From: Shinella daejeonensis
GTDB taxonomy: Bacteria; Pseudomonadota; Alphaproteobacteria; Rhizobiales; Rhizobiaceae
Direction of reading: 5' to 3'
NCBI RefSeq assembly: GCF_024281235.1
Contig: NZ_JAHWXY010000011.1
Span: 57,285 to 121,284 of the forward strand
DNA length: 64,000 nt
In this document: in pieces, positions 26,180 to 35,397 of the stretch
Position numbering within the stretch: the stretch's first letter is position 1
How the letters are laid out: every line of letters begins with the position of its first letter
The notes under the pieces: generated by a model
What the model was told of the DNA's origin: nothing
Database searches by the model: none
Seen by the model: the letters and a program-made list of their open reading frames with translations, nothing else
Made by a program: the position numbers and the translations under genes

Positions 26180-27817
26180 TCATCCGGCCCGCCCGCCTTC
26201 CCGTGCCGCGATCATCGCCAACAGCGTTTCCAGCCGGTCGGCCTCGGCGGGCCGCTTGTCCGGACGCAGCCGCGCGATGCGGGGAAAGCGCATGGCGACG
26301 CCGGACTTGTGGCGATTCGAACGGGCGATGCCCTCGAAGGCGATCTCCAGCACGAAGCCGTATTCCGGCTCGGCGCGCACCGCCCGCACCGGCCCGAAGC
26401 GATCCACCGTGTTGTTGCGCACGAAACGGTCGAGCACTTCCAGCTCGGCGTCGGTGAAGCCGAAATAAGCCTTGCCGACCGGCACCAGAACGTCGCCTTC
26501 GGGACCTTCGGTCCAGACACCGAACGTGAAGTCCGAATAGTAGCTGGAGCGCCGGCCGTGGCCGCGCTGGGCATACATCATCACCGCGTCGATATTGTAA
26601 GGTTCGCGCTTCCATTTGAACCACGGCCCCTTCATGCGGCCCGCCTGATAGGCGCTGTCGAGCCGCTTGATCATCACGCCCTCGATCACCGGATCGGGCG
26701 GCGCGCGGCGCAACACGTCGAGCTCGGCCCAGGAGCCGAAGGACACGAGCGGCGAAAGATCGAAATGCCGAGGCGACATCCGCTCGACCAATTCGCCCAG
26801 CCTCGCCCGGCGGGTGGCGAAATTTTCCGGCCGCACGTCCGTCTCGCCGGCGAAGAGCAGATCGTAGGCGCGCACGAAGGCGGGGTAATCGGCCAGCATC
26901 CGCGCCGTCACCGTCTTGCGGTTCAGGCGCTGCTGGAGATCGGAGAACGTCCGCGTCGGACTGTCGCTGCGCGCCGTCCCGCCGACCAGAAGCTCGCCGT
27001 CGACGACGCCCTCGAAATCCATCGCCTCCAGCACATCGGGAAAGGCGGCGGAAATGTCGTCGCCGGAGCGCGAATAAAGCCGGCGCGTCGCGCCCGCCGC
27101 CGAAAGCTGCACCCGGATGCCGTCCCATTTCCATTCCGCCGCGAAGTCGGCCGGGTCGAGCGTATCGAGATCCCCCTCGCCCACCGGATTGGCGAGCATG
27201 ACCGAATGGAAAATGGCGGGCGTGGCCGGCACCGGCCGTTCCGCCCGCCCCTCCAGCCAGGAAAACAGCGCCTCATAGGGCGGCGCAAGCCCGTGCCAGA
27301 GCGTTTCGATCTCACCGATATCGCGGCCTGAAAAATCGGCCAGCGCCTGCTTGGCGAGGCGCGCGGAAACGCCGATCCTGAGCCCGCCCGTCGCCAGCTT
27401 GATGAAGGCGAAGCGGGCGGAAGGATCGAGACGGTCCAGAAGATCGCGCACGGCGTCGCGCGCCTCCAGGCGGCCGAGACTGTTCATGCGCGCAACGACG
27501 GCGCCGAGGCGCGGCTGCGTCTCGTCGGCCGGCGGCGGCTTGCGCTCCTGATCCCAGACGAGCGCGATGGTCTCGGCCAGATCGCCGACATAATCGTAGG
27601 AGTAGCGAAACAGCACCTCGTCCATCCGCTCCAGCACCAGATCGCGCAGCAGCGCCGGCTTGACGCTGCGCAGATCGAGCGTACCGGCAAGGGCCGCCAG
27701 TCCGTAACCGCGATCGGGATCGGGCGTCTGGCGGAAATAGTCGGCAATCAGCTTCAGCTTGCCGTTACGCGACGGGGTCAGGACGAGACGATCGAGAAGA
27801 TCGGCGAAGGCTTTCAC
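26180..27817 (-). CDS. ATP-dependent DNA ligase (ligase-associated DNA damage response type)
   Basis: The 545-residue enzyme has an N-terminal DNA-binding domain, then the adenylation motif EWKWDGIRVQ with the nucleophile lysine, VVDGELL, AYDLLF, EGVMIKR and WFKWKRE motifs, and an OB-fold domain. It belongs to the single-subunit ligases found in four-gene DNA repair clusters with an exonuclease, an Lhr-type helicase and the PdeM phosphoesterase. The exonuclease gene is directly upstream here; the other two are not next to it. The GTG at 27817 is chosen because AAGGAGG is five bases upstream; an ATG lies seven codons earlier. Confidence 0.92.
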   Translation of the reverse strand: MKAFADLLDRLVLTPSRNGKLKLIADYFRQTPDPDRGYGLAALAGTLDLRSVKPALLRDLVLERMDEVLFRYSYDYVGDLAETIALVWDQERKPPPADETQPRLGAVVARMNSLGRLEARDAVRDLLDRLDPSARFAFIKLATGGLRIGVSARLAKQALADFSGRDIGEIETLWHGLAPPYEALFSWLEGRAERPVPATPAIFHSVMLANPVGEGDLDTLDPADFAAEWKWDGIRVQLSAAGATRRLYSRSGDDISAAFPDVLEAMDFEGVVDGELLVGGTARSDSPTRTFSDLQQRLNRKTVTARMLADYPAFVRAYDLLFAGETDVRPENFATRRARLGELVERMSPRHFDLSPLVSFGSWAELDVLRRAPPDPVIEGVMIKRLDSAYQAGRMKGPWFKWKREPYNIDAVMMYAQRGHGRRSSYYSDFTFGVWTEGPEGDVLVPVGKAYFGFTDAELEVLDRFVRNNTVDRFGPVRAVRAEPEYGFVLEIAFEGIARSNRHKSGVAMRFPRIARLRPDKRPAEADRLETLLAMIAAREGGRAG

Positions 27818-27899
27818 CGCGGCCTCCTTCCGGGGCATCCGCTCATTTCGGCGCGGGCGCAGGCCGGATAGCGGCGTAAGGATCGGGTTGCGCGCATTG

Positions 27900-28910
27900 T
27901 CAGTCCCCCTCGTCCTCATAGCCCACCAGATGCAGCGGACGGGCGGGGACGCCGGCAAGCTCGCACCAGCGCACCAGCGCCTCCTCGCGGCCATGGGTGA
28001 CCCAGACCTCGCCGGGCGCAAGCTCGCGGATCGTCTCCGTCAGCTCCGGCCAGTCGCAATGATCGGAAATGACGAGCGGCAGTTCCACGCCGGCCTGCCG
28101 CGCCCGCTGGCGCACCATCATCCAGCCGGAGGCGAAGGCGATCAGCGGATCGCTGAAACGGCGGGCCCATCGATCGGCGAAGGCCGAGGGCGGCCCGACC
28201 ACCACCGCACCGCGAAAATCCGCTGGGCGCGACGTTTCCACCGTCGCCGGCCGCAGGTCGCCGAGGTCGATGCCCTGCTCCTGATAATAGGCGCAGAGCC
28301 GTGCGAGCGACCCGTGGATATAGAGCGGCGCATCGTAACCGCAATCGCGCAGCAGCCGGATGACGCGCTGCGACTTGCCGAGCGAATAGGCGCCCACCAG
28401 ATGCGTGCGCTCGGGGAACTGCCGCAGCGAGTTGATCAGCCGCCCGGCCTCCCCCTTCGGATCGGGATGATGGAAGACCGGCAGGCCGAAGGTCGCCTCG
28501 GTGATGAAGACGTCGCAGGCGACGGGCTCGTAGGGCGTGCAGGTCGGGTCGCGGCCGCGCTTGTAGTCGCCCGAGGCGACGATGCGCAGCCCGTCCTTCT
28601 CCACGGCGATCTGGGCCGAGCCGAGCACATGGCCCGCCGGATGGAAGGAGACGGCGACGCCGCCGATATCGAGACGTTCGCCGAAGCGGACGGCCTGCGG
28701 CCTGCGGCAATGGTCCGGCCCGTAGCGGATCGCCATGATGTCCAGCGTCTCCCGCGTCGCCAGCACCGCATCGTGCCCGGCGCGGGCGTGATCGGCGTGG
28801 CCGTGGGTGATCAGCGCGCGGGCGACCGGGCGGATCGGATCGATATAGAAGTCCCCGGCGGGGCAATAGAGCCCAGCGGGCGCGGGACGGAGGAGCTGGT
28901 CGGGCTTCAT
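27900..28910 (-). CDS. Ligase-associated DNA exonuclease (metallo-beta-lactamase / beta-CASP fold)
   Basis: The 336-residue protein has the metallo-beta-lactamase motif THGHADHARAGH near residue 35, HPAGHVLGSAQI, SGDYKRG and ITEATFGLPVF, and a C-terminal DHCDWPEL plus WVTHGREEALVRW. This is the ligase-associated exonuclease family, once annotated as mRNA 3'-end processing factor. It probably trims DNA ends for the ligase. The ligase gene follows about 80 bases downstream on the same strand, so the two form an operon. Confidence 0.92.
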   Translation of the reverse strand: MKPDQLLRPAPAGLYCPAGDFYIDPIRPVARALITHGHADHARAGHDAVLATRETLDIMAIRYGPDHCRRPQAVRFGERLDIGGVAVSFHPAGHVLGSAQIAVEKDGLRIVASGDYKRGRDPTCTPYEPVACDVFITEATFGLPVFHHPDPKGEAGRLINSLRQFPERTHLVGAYSLGKSQRVIRLLRDCGYDAPLYIHGSLARLCAYYQEQGIDLGDLRPATVETSRPADFRGAVVVGPPSAFADRWARRFSDPLIAFASGWMMVRQRARQAGVELPLVISDHCDWPELTETIRELAPGEVWVTHGREEALVRWCELAGVPARPLHLVGYEDEGD

Positions 28911-28961
28911 GCCGCAGAAGATAGGCCTTTTGCCGCCGCCCGCCAGAGGGGCTACGTCGCC

Positions 28962-31256
28962 TCAGGCGGAACGCAACAGTTCCTCGAAGGCCGACGCTTC
29001 GACCGGAGGGCTCAGATAATAGCCCTGGATTTCGTCGCATCCCGCCTCGCGCAGGAATTCCAGCTGCTCGCGGGTCTCCACGCCTTCGGCGATGACGCGC
29101 AATTGCAGCGTATTGGCCAGCGATATGACGGCGCGGGCGATCGCCCCGTCGTCGGCGTCGCCCGGCAGGTCCATGATGAAGGACCGGTCGATCTTCAGGC
29201 GATCGACCGGGAACCGCTTGAGCGAACTCAGGTTCGAATAGCCGGTGCCGAAATCGTCGATCGCCACGTTAACCCCGAGCTTTTCCAGCCGGCGCATGGT
29301 TTCCACCCCGCCGGAAACGTCTACCATGAGCAGGCTTTCGGTCAGTTCCAGTTCAAGATAGCAGCCGGCAAGCCCGCTCTCGTCGAGCGCGGAGGCGACC
29401 CGTTCCACCCAGTCCTTGTCCTGAAACTGCCGCGCCGAGACATTGACGCTGACGACGATGGGCGGGAGGCCGGCGTCCTGCCAGGCGCGGTTCTGGCGAC
29501 AGGCCGCCTTCAGCACCCAGTCGCCGATCTCGCCGATCAGCCCGGTTTCCTCGGCCAGCGGAATGAAGGTGGCCGGCGGCAGCAAGCCCTTTTCCGCATG
29601 GTTCCAGCGCACCAGCGCCTCGGCGGCGAAGATCCGGCCGGTGGCGAGGTCCATCTGCGGCTGGTAGTGCAGGACGAAACACTCCCGGGCGATCGCCTGC
29701 CTCAGTTCTTCCTGCCGCTCCAGCTTCTGGTGGACGCTCGTCGCCATCTCGGTCGTGAAGACCTGCACGGCGTTGCGGCCGATTTCCTTGGCGCGATACA
29801 TGGCGGCGTCGGCGCGCGCCAGCAGTTCCGTGGCGTTGCGGCCATGGGCGGGATAGGTCGCCACACCCATGCTGCACGTCACCTGGAATGACCGGCGCTC
29901 CACCTCCACCGGCACGGCGATCGCCTCGCGCACCGCCTTGAGGCGCCCTTCCACCGCTGCGTCGTCCGGGCCGGCACCGGACAGCAGCACCACGAACTCG
30001 TCGCCGCCAAGCCGGACGACGCTGTCGTCCGGTCCGACGCAGGCAAGCATCCGCGCGGCGACGATACGCAGCAACTTGTCGCCGGCATCATGGCCGAGGC
30101 TGTCGTTGACCAGCTTGAAGTTGTCGAGGTCGATGAAGGCGAGCGTCGCCACGCCGCCGGTCTCGTCGGCCGCATCGATGGCGCTTGCCAGCCGCTCGTC
30201 GAGCATGACGCGGTTCGGCAGACCGGTCAGCATGTCGTGATGCGCCATGAACTGGATGCTGTCTTCGGCCTGCTTGCGCTCGATGGCGATGCCCGCGATA
30301 TGGGTCGCCATGCCGACGAGCTTCATGCATTCCGCATCGGGCTCACCCGGCGCCTGGGCGTAGAGCGCGAAGGTGCCGAGCACCTTGCCCTGATAAGAGC
30401 GGATCGGCGAGGACCAGCACGCACGGAAATCGTAAGGCGCCACAAGATCGCGCAAGCCGTCCCACAACGGGTCGATCGTGATATCGGCGACAATGACCGT
30501 CTCGCCGCGCCACATGGCGGTGCCGCAGGAACCCTGACGCGGGCCGATCTCGGCTCCCTCGATCAGCTTGCAATAGCCGGGATCGAGATTGGGAGCGGCA
30601 CCGTTCAGGATATGCCGGCCATCCGGCGACAGAAGCAGGATGGAGCCGGTGACGCCCGGCACATGCGCCTCGATCATCAGGATGAGGGAGGAGAAGATCT
30701 GGCCGAGATCCGCGCCGAGCGCGATCATTTTCAGAAGATGCGCCTGGCCGACATGCAGGCTTTCGGCGCGCTTGCGCTCTGTGATGTCGCGCGAGATGCC
30801 GACAAGCCCGATGACCTCGCCGGCATCGCCGAAAACCGGCAGCTTCGTGGTCAGGAGCCATTTGAGATTGCCGCGCGCATCGCGCACCAGTTCTTCCATG
30901 TCGATGGCCGGCTGGCCGGAGCGGACGATCTCCTGTTCGGTCTCGTAAAAGACGCGCGCGACATGATGGGGATGGAGGTCGAAGTCGGTCAGCCCCTCGA
31001 TCGTCTCGATGCCGTTTCGCTGGTTATCCCTGACGATCGCCCGGTTGGCGATCACGAAGCGGCTGTCGCGATCCTTGAAGAAAAGGTAATCCGGCACCTC
31101 GTCGACGATGGCTTCGAGCCAGAGCGAGCGCTCGTCCCGCTCGACGCCGGCCGGAAACAGGCGCGCCGCCTCCAGGATCAGGCGCTGGCCGGCCGACAGC
31201 AACCGGGCCGTGGGGTCCGTATCTTCATCGCAATGGACAATCGGTTTCGCCGCCAT
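28962..31256 (-). CDS. PAS-GAF-GGDEF-EAL cyclic-di-GMP enzyme
   Basis: The product is about 764 residues. Domains in order are PAS (about 50-165, with DVPDYLFFKDRDSRFVIANRA-like start and GISRDITERK end), GAF (about 185-330), GGDEF (about 340-500) and EAL (about 515-760). The GGDEF motif RLGGDEFVVLL and the EAL motif (AEALVRW, with NVSARQF and DDFGTGYSNLSSL) are both intact, so it could make and degrade c-di-GMP. There is no membrane segment, so it is a cytosolic sensor protein. Start used is ATG 31256; GTG 31268 is possible. The gene is separated from the exonuclease by about 50 bases. Confidence 0.92.
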   Translation of the reverse strand: MAAKPIVHCDEDTDPTARLLSAGQRLILEAARLFPAGVERDERSLWLEAIVDEVPDYLFFKDRDSRFVIANRAIVRDNQRNGIETIEGLTDFDLHPHHVARVFYETEQEIVRSGQPAIDMEELVRDARGNLKWLLTTKLPVFGDAGEVIGLVGISRDITERKRAESLHVGQAHLLKMIALGADLGQIFSSLILMIEAHVPGVTGSILLLSPDGRHILNGAAPNLDPGYCKLIEGAEIGPRQGSCGTAMWRGETVIVADITIDPLWDGLRDLVAPYDFRACWSSPIRSYQGKVLGTFALYAQAPGEPDAECMKLVGMATHIAGIAIERKQAEDSIQFMAHHDMLTGLPNRVMLDERLASAIDAADETGGVATLAFIDLDNFKLVNDSLGHDAGDKLLRIVAARMLACVGPDDSVVRLGGDEFVVLLSGAGPDDAAVEGRLKAVREAIAVPVEVERRSFQVTCSMGVATYPAHGRNATELLARADAAMYRAKEIGRNAVQVFTTEMATSVHQKLERQEELRQAIARECFVLHYQPQMDLATGRIFAAEALVRWNHAEKGLLPPATFIPLAEETGLIGEIGDWVLKAACRQNRAWQDAGLPPIVVSVNVSARQFQDKDWVERVASALDESGLAGCYLELELTESLLMVDVSGGVETMRRLEKLGVNVAIDDFGTGYSNLSSLKRFPVDRLKIDRSFIMDLPGDADDGAIARAVISLANTLQLRVIAEGVETREQLEFLREAGCDEIQGYYLSPPVEASAFEELLRSA

Positions 31257-31503
31257 ATGATTCCGCACGCCCCATAGGCAAGGGAACAGCGCGAGCCCGC
31301 CTCCCCTCCTGCCGGTCGCCGCGACATTACAGCGGAGTCGTTATCCAACCTTAAAGACGATTGCCACAATCCCGCATATCCGGCGCTTCCGCCGGGAGGG
31401 ACGTGATCGGGCCGGCGGACGCACCCTCAGCGGAAAACCCGTGCCGTTTCGGCACGGAACCGGCTGGCATGCTTCCTGCTCATTCCCGGACAAAGGGCGT
31501 TTC

Positions 31504-32871
31504 ATGGTTACCAGACGGTTCATTCTGACGGCATTCGGCATCGGCGTCACGGCGGCGCTGCCGGCGCGCGCCCAGATGCGACGGCTGCCGGTCGTCGATG
31601 TCGATCTGCGCGGCGGCATCGACACGGCCGCGCCGGGCCCGCGCGCGGCATCCGACGATCGCGCAAGCCGGGCCTTCGAGCGCCTGCTGCGGGAGGCGGC
31701 GGCCCGCAACGAACCCGTGCATCTGCCGGCCGGCGACTACGTGCTTTCCAATATCGCCCTGCCGGACGGGGCGCGCATCATCGGCGTCGCCGGCGCCACG
31801 CGTCTCCTCTATGGCGGCGGCGGCCATCTTTTTACGGGCGACGGGCTGGCCCGCGTCGCCCTCGCCAACCTCGTCATCGACGGGGCCAACCGCTGGCTTC
31901 GCGAGGATGTCGAGGGTCTGGCGCACCTGCGGGGCGTCGCTTCGGCCGTCATCGAGAATTGCGAGATCCGCGGCTCGGCGAAATCCGGCCTGGCGCTCGA
32001 ACGCTCGGGCGGGCGGGTGGAGAGAAACCACATTTCCGGCGCCGCCGATCACGGCGTCTATGCCATGGAAAGCCGGGAGCTTTCCATTGCCGCCAATACC
32101 GTCTCGGACTGCGGCAACGGCGGCATCCTCGTCCATCGCTGGCAGAAGGGGCCGGACGACACGCTCGTTTCCGGCAACCGCGTTTCCCGCATCGCCGCCA
32201 CGCGCGGCGGCACCGGGCAATACGGCAACGGCATCAACATCTTTCGCGCGGACGGCGTGATGGTGACCGGCAATCATGTTTCCGATTGCGCCCTTTCGGC
32301 GATCCGCGCCAATGCCGGCTCCAACGTCCAGATCGCCGGAAACACCTGTCTGGCCAGCGGCGAGACGGCCATTTTCTCCGAGTTCGGCTTCGAGGGCGCG
32401 ATCGTCAGCGGCAACCTGATCGACGGGGCGGCGAACGGTATCCAGATCGTCAATTTCGATCACGGCGGGCGGCTGGCCACGGTGACGGGCAATGTCGTGC
32501 GCAACCTGCGCCGCGAAGGTCCCTATCCACCGGAAGGGGCGGGCTTCGGCTTCGGCATCGCCGCGGAGGCCGATACCGTGGTCTCCGGCAACACCATAGA
32601 GAATGCGCCGCTCTGGGGGCTGATGCTCGGCTGGGGTCCCTATATGCGCGGCCTCGTGGCCACCGGCAATCTCGTGCGCGCCACGCCGGTCGGCTGCGCC
32701 GTCACCGTCGTCGAGGGTGCGGGAGCGGCGCTGATTTCGGCCAATCTCTTCCAGGAAACGCCGCAGGGCGCGGTCGTCGGCTTCCGCTGGATGGAACGGG
32801 CGACGGACGATCTCGTCTCCGGCGGAACGCCGCCTGCGCATCTAACGGTAGCGGGAAACCGGTCGGGCTGA
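31504..32871 (+). CDS. TIGR03808 family Tat-exported parallel beta-helix protein
   Basis: The 455-residue protein starts with TRRFILTAFGIG, a twin-arginine-type signal ending in ARA. It is then built of repeated beta-helix rungs of the kind V-x-G-N-x-(I/V), for example VSGNRVSRI, VTGNHVSDC, IAGNTCLAS, VSGNLIDGA and VSGNTIENA. This is the TIGR03808 group of Rhizobiales, repetitive Tat substrates of unknown function; the beta-helix suggests carbohydrate binding or cleavage. AAAGGG precedes the ATG at 31504. It is convergent with the copper cluster. Confidence 0.88.
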   Translation: MVTRRFILTAFGIGVTAALPARAQMRRLPVVDVDLRGGIDTAAPGPRAASDDRASRAFERLLREAAARNEPVHLPAGDYVLSNIALPDGARIIGVAGATRLLYGGGGHLFTGDGLARVALANLVIDGANRWLREDVEGLAHLRGVASAVIENCEIRGSAKSGLALERSGGRVERNHISGAADHGVYAMESRELSIAANTVSDCGNGGILVHRWQKGPDDTLVSGNRVSRIAATRGGTGQYGNGINIFRADGVMVTGNHVSDCALSAIRANAGSNVQIAGNTCLASGETAIFSEFGFEGAIVSGNLIDGAANGIQIVNFDHGGRLATVTGNVVRNLRREGPYPPEGAGFGFGIAAEADTVVSGNTIENAPLWGLMLGWGPYMRGLVATGNLVRATPVGCAVTVVEGAGAALISANLFQETPQGAVVGFRWMERATDDLVSGGTPPAHLTVAGNRSG

Positions 32872-32928
32872 CGGCCGCCCGGCCAGGCGCCTCTCCTTCC
32901 TGCCCGAACGGCAGGCGTCGCGGCGGAT

Positions 32929-32960
32929 GATGAGGGCGCCGTCGCGATGGCGCCCTCATC
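32929..32960. terminator. Bidirectional terminator-type hairpin
   Basis: GATGAGGGCGCC (32929-32940) and GGCGCCCTCATC (32949-32960) are a perfect 12-bp inverted repeat around an eight-base loop. It sits between the convergent TIGR03808 gene and the copper cluster. Confidence 0.75.
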
Positions 32961-32976
32961 CGCTTTCCATCCGGCA

Positions 32977-33228
32977 TCAGCCCCGGGTGGCGACGATCAG
33001 CAGCCAGGAAATGCCCAATACGAGGAAAAGCGCCGGCAGGATGATCGCCGGATAGCCGAAGATCCAGATCGCCAGGAGCCAGACCAGCGTGCAATTCACC
33101 CCGAACAGGATTTTCGCGGTGTCGCCGCCCTCGACCGCCTCGCGCAGCATCCAGCCGAGCAGAGGAATGGCGAAGAGGAACCGGAGGGCGAGCGGCCGCG
33201 CCGCGCTGCTGTCGTCATGCCGTATCAT
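32977..33228 (-). CDS. Small membrane protein coupled to the PCu(A)C gene
   Basis: The 83-residue protein has a short charged N-terminus and about two or three hydrophobic segments (LRFLFAIPLLGWML, VWLLAIWIFGYPAIILPALFLVLGISWLLIV). I do not recognise a family. Its ATG overlaps the stop codon of the PCu(A)C gene as TAATG, so the two are translationally coupled and it is probably part of copper handling. Confidence 0.7.
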   Translation of the reverse strand: MIRHDDSSAARPLALRFLFAIPLLGWMLREAVEGGDTAKILFGVNCTLVWLLAIWIFGYPAIILPALFLVLGISWLLIVATRG

Positions 33229-33749
33229 TACTGTCCATCGCCTCCGTGATCGTTTTCACCATCGCCGTGCGCGCCGTGATGGTCGTCACCGTGGCTGGCG
33301 GCGGGATTTGCCGCACCGATGGCGAATTCGACCTCGACGGGACCGGCCTTCTCGAAATTGAGCGTCGCCTTGATCCTCTCGCCTTCCTTCAGCGGGTGCT
33401 TGATCGCCATGAACATCAAATGGAAACCGCCGGACTTCAGTTCCACCGTCGCGCCGGCGGGAATCTCAAGCCCGTCCTTCAGCGCCCGCATGGTCATGAC
33501 GCCGTCCGTGACGGCCATTTCATGGATCTGCACGTCGTCGGAAACATCGGGAGCCGTGACGGACACCAGCCGGTCGGCCTCCGTGCCCTTGTTCGTCACG
33601 GTCATGAAGCCGCCGCCGACCGGCTGGCCGGGCAGCGTGGCGCGGGAGGCGGGATGATGGATGAAGAGGTCGCCTGCCGTATAGTCATGGGCGAAGGCCG
33701 CGGCTGTCGACAGGGCGAAAGCGGCAAGCATCGTGAGAATGCGTTTCAT
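33228..33749 (-). CDS. pcuC: Periplasmic copper chaperone PCu(A)C
   Basis: The 173-residue protein has a signal peptide (KRILTMLAAFALSTAAAFA) and the PCu(A)C copper motif: H and M in QIHEMAVTDGVMTMR, then GGFHLMFMAIKHPL. The C-terminal tail is rich in His, Asp and Gly (SHGDDHHGAHGDGENDHGG) and could bind further metal. The family delivers Cu(I) to cytochrome oxidase in the periplasm. The ATG at 33749 directly precedes the signal peptide. It is followed by a coupled small membrane protein and preceded by a DUF2946-like gene. Confidence 0.92.
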   Translation of the reverse strand: MKRILTMLAAFALSTAAAFAHDYTAGDLFIHHPASRATLPGQPVGGGFMTVTNKGTEADRLVSVTAPDVSDDVQIHEMAVTDGVMTMRALKDGLEIPAGATVELKSGGFHLMFMAIKHPLKEGERIKATLNFEKAGPVEVEFAIGAANPAASHGDDHHGAHGDGENDHGGDGQ

Positions 33750-33850
33750 GAGGGAATTCCTTACGGTTCCGGATGCGCCGGCGCGACGGCCTGACGCGCA
33801 ATCCAATGGTGCGTGTCTTTTGCTGAAATGAAAATGCGGCAGGGCCGCGA

Positions 33851-34237
33851 TCAGGCGACGGCCGCAGGAGGCGCACGCGGCGGCGCGCCGGGCCGTTCGC
33901 GCTTGACGGCGGCGACGCGCAGCACGGGCGCATCGGCGACGGCGTGGTTCAGGGCGCGCGACGCGCCATGCAGGTCGACCGGCAGCGGCAGCGCCATGGC
34001 ATTGGCGATGCGGCAGGCCTCGCAGACCTTGCCGGGCTCATGCCTGGCCTTGCCGTCGACCGCATCGTCGTCGATGCACAGATCGGCGAAGGTTCCGTCG
34101 GGCAGCACGAGAGCCGCAAGCTCGAAAGGCGACGGCATGGCGTGCGAGGCCGGCCGATGGGCGAAACCGACGAACAGCAGCGCGACGGCGCAGAGAATGC
34201 GCACGGCCAAGGCCCGATATGTCGCCCGTCGGTTCAT
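33851..34237 (-). CDS. DUF2946-like small membrane/secreted protein of the copper cluster
   Basis: The product, about 128 residues, has one N-terminal hydrophobic segment (LAVRILCAVALLFVGFAH) and a cysteine-containing central region, LCIDDDAV and CEACRIANAMALP, followed by a proline-rich tail. Small proteins with a CxxC motif like this accompany PCu(A)C genes; the DUF2946 assignment is tentative. AAGGA lies just before a pair of ATGs (34240 and 34237). PcuC follows about 100 bases downstream on the same strand. Confidence 0.55.
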   Translation of the reverse strand: MNRRATYRALAVRILCAVALLFVGFAHRPASHAMPSPFELAALVLPDGTFADLCIDDDAVDGKARHEPGKVCEACRIANAMALPLPVDLHGASRALNHAVADAPVLRVAAVKRERPGAPPRAPPAAVA

Positions 34238-34278
34238 CATCCATCCTTGCGCCCGGCGCACGCTTTCCCGGCCGATAT

Positions 34279-34382
34279 AGCGGTCCCGGTTTTCACAGGT
34301 TCGGCAGAACCGCTCTATCTCTTTGTTTTAGCCGCACTTCCGGACGCAAAACCGTTTCACACTTTTGCTGCAAATGCTCTAG
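34279..34382 (-). repeat. Palindromic intergenic repeat, family A, full copy
   Basis: The copy has paired arms AGCGGTCCCGG and AGAACCGCTCT, then TTCCGGACGCAAAACCG, TTTCACACTTTTGCTGC and AAATGCTCTAG. It lies between the divergent DUF2946-like and GST genes and has no stop codon of a neighbour at its edge. Confidence 0.85.
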
Positions 34383-34417
34383 ACCGCAAGCGGCAGGGGC
34401 GTCAATGCGACGAAGCG

Positions 34418-34434
34418 TACCGGTTTATCCGGTA
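34418..34434. promoter_or_regulatory. Small dyad upstream of the GST gene
   Basis: TACCGG and CCGGTA flank TTTAT, 80 bases before the GST start. It could be an operator, but it is short and no regulator gene is adjacent. Confidence 0.35.
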
Positions 34435-34513
34435 AATTTCGATAGCCCTCTTCCCGCTTCCCCCTACCAAGGCCTCCGCGACGCGCCTATGGTGCGGGGA
34501 TCAGGAGGCTTGC

Positions 34514-35173
34514 ATGCTCACGATCTACGGCGTCTATCGCTCGCGCGCCTCGCGCACCTATTGGCTGGCCGGTGAACTCGATCTGGCTTTCACCTCCGTC
34601 CCGGTCATCCAGGCGCGGCGGCTTGCCGATCCGGAAGCGCCCGACGCGCCGCTCAACACCCGCTCGCCGGCGTTCCTCGCGGTCAATCCGACCGGCCTCA
34701 TCCCCTGTATCGACGACGGCGGCTTCGTGATGACCGAATCGCTGGCCATCAACCTCTATCTCGCCCGCAAGCACGGCGGGCCGCTGGCCCCCGCGACGCT
34801 GACGGAAGAGGCCGAGATGTTGCAATGGACCCTGTGGGCGGCGACCGAAATCGAGCCGCACGCGGTGAAGATCGTCCTGACGCAGGACGCCCGCGCCGCC
34901 GAAAGCGAAGCCGGGCGGCTGGCCATCCGCGCCGCCGTCAAGGCCCTGAAGAAGGGCTTCCGCCATCTCGACGCGCATCTCGCCACAAGCGGCCATATGG
35001 TGGGCGGCCGCTTCACCGTCGCCGATCTCAACCTTGCGGAGGTGTTCCGCTACGCCATGAGCCAGACGGCGCTTTTCGCCGACGCACCGCATGTGGCCGC
35101 CTGGCTGGCGCGATGCCAGTCGCGCGCCGCCTTCAAGGCGATGATGGAGAGGCGTCTTTCCGAGCCGGAATGA
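34514..35173 (+). CDS. Glutathione S-transferase family protein
   Basis: The 219-residue protein has the thioredoxin-fold N-domain ([22 protein letters not shown], then [32 protein letters not shown] with the cis-Pro and the Glu-Ser pair for glutathione binding). The C-terminal helical domain contains [18 protein letters not shown] with the N-capping box. It presumably conjugates or reduces electrophiles with glutathione in the cytoplasm. The substrate is unknown. The ATG follows AGGAGGCTTGC. Confidence 0.92.
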   Translation: MLTIYGVYRSRASRTYWLAGELDLAFTSVPVIQARRLADPEAPDAPLNTRSPAFLAVNPTGLIPCIDDGGFVMTESLAINLYLARKHGGPLAPATLTEEAEMLQWTLWAATEIEPHAVKIVLTQDARAAESEAGRLAIRAAVKALKKGFRHLDAHLATSGHMVGGRFTVADLNLAEVFRYAMSQTALFADAPHVAAWLARCQSRAAFKAMMERRLSEPE

Positions 35174-35207
35174 CCATCGCCGGCGGGTCAGCCGGCCGGC
35201 GGGAAAC

Positions 35208-35274
35208 GCTCCGGGTTCTTGTTTTTACGCATTATCCGACGCCGAAGCGATCCCGCTTCGGCTGGCAATGCTCT
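35208..35274 (-). repeat. Intergenic repeat, family B copy
   Basis: This copy has ACGCATTATCCGACGCCG, AAGCGATCCCGCTTCGG and CTGGCAATGCTCTA. The central arms CCGAAGCG and CGCTTCGG pair. It shares the AATGCTCTA end with family A. The other copies are at 39941-39997 and 52326-52416. Confidence 0.75.
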
Positions 35275-35397
35275 ATCTTTTTTAACCGCATTTCCGGACG
35301 CAAAACCGTTTCACACTTTTGCTGGAAATGCTCCATCTCTTCTAGCCGCATTTCCGGGCGCAAAACCGTTTCACACTTTTGCTGGAAATGCTTACTA
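35275..35397 (-). repeat. 60-bp tandem duplication of a half-length family A element
   Basis: Two near-identical units, 35275-35334 and 35335-35394, each contain GCCGCATTTCCGG-type sequence, GCGCAAAACCG, TTTCACACTTTTGCTGG and AAATGCT. They differ at only a few bases. The paired-arm half of the element is missing from both. The last unit ends in CTA, which is the stop codon of the asparaginase gene. Confidence 0.85.

Noticed and set aside
35275..35397. Possible CRISPR array
   Set aside because: Only two direct 60-bp units exist, with no unique spacers between them and no cas genes; they are copies of the dispersed repeat.
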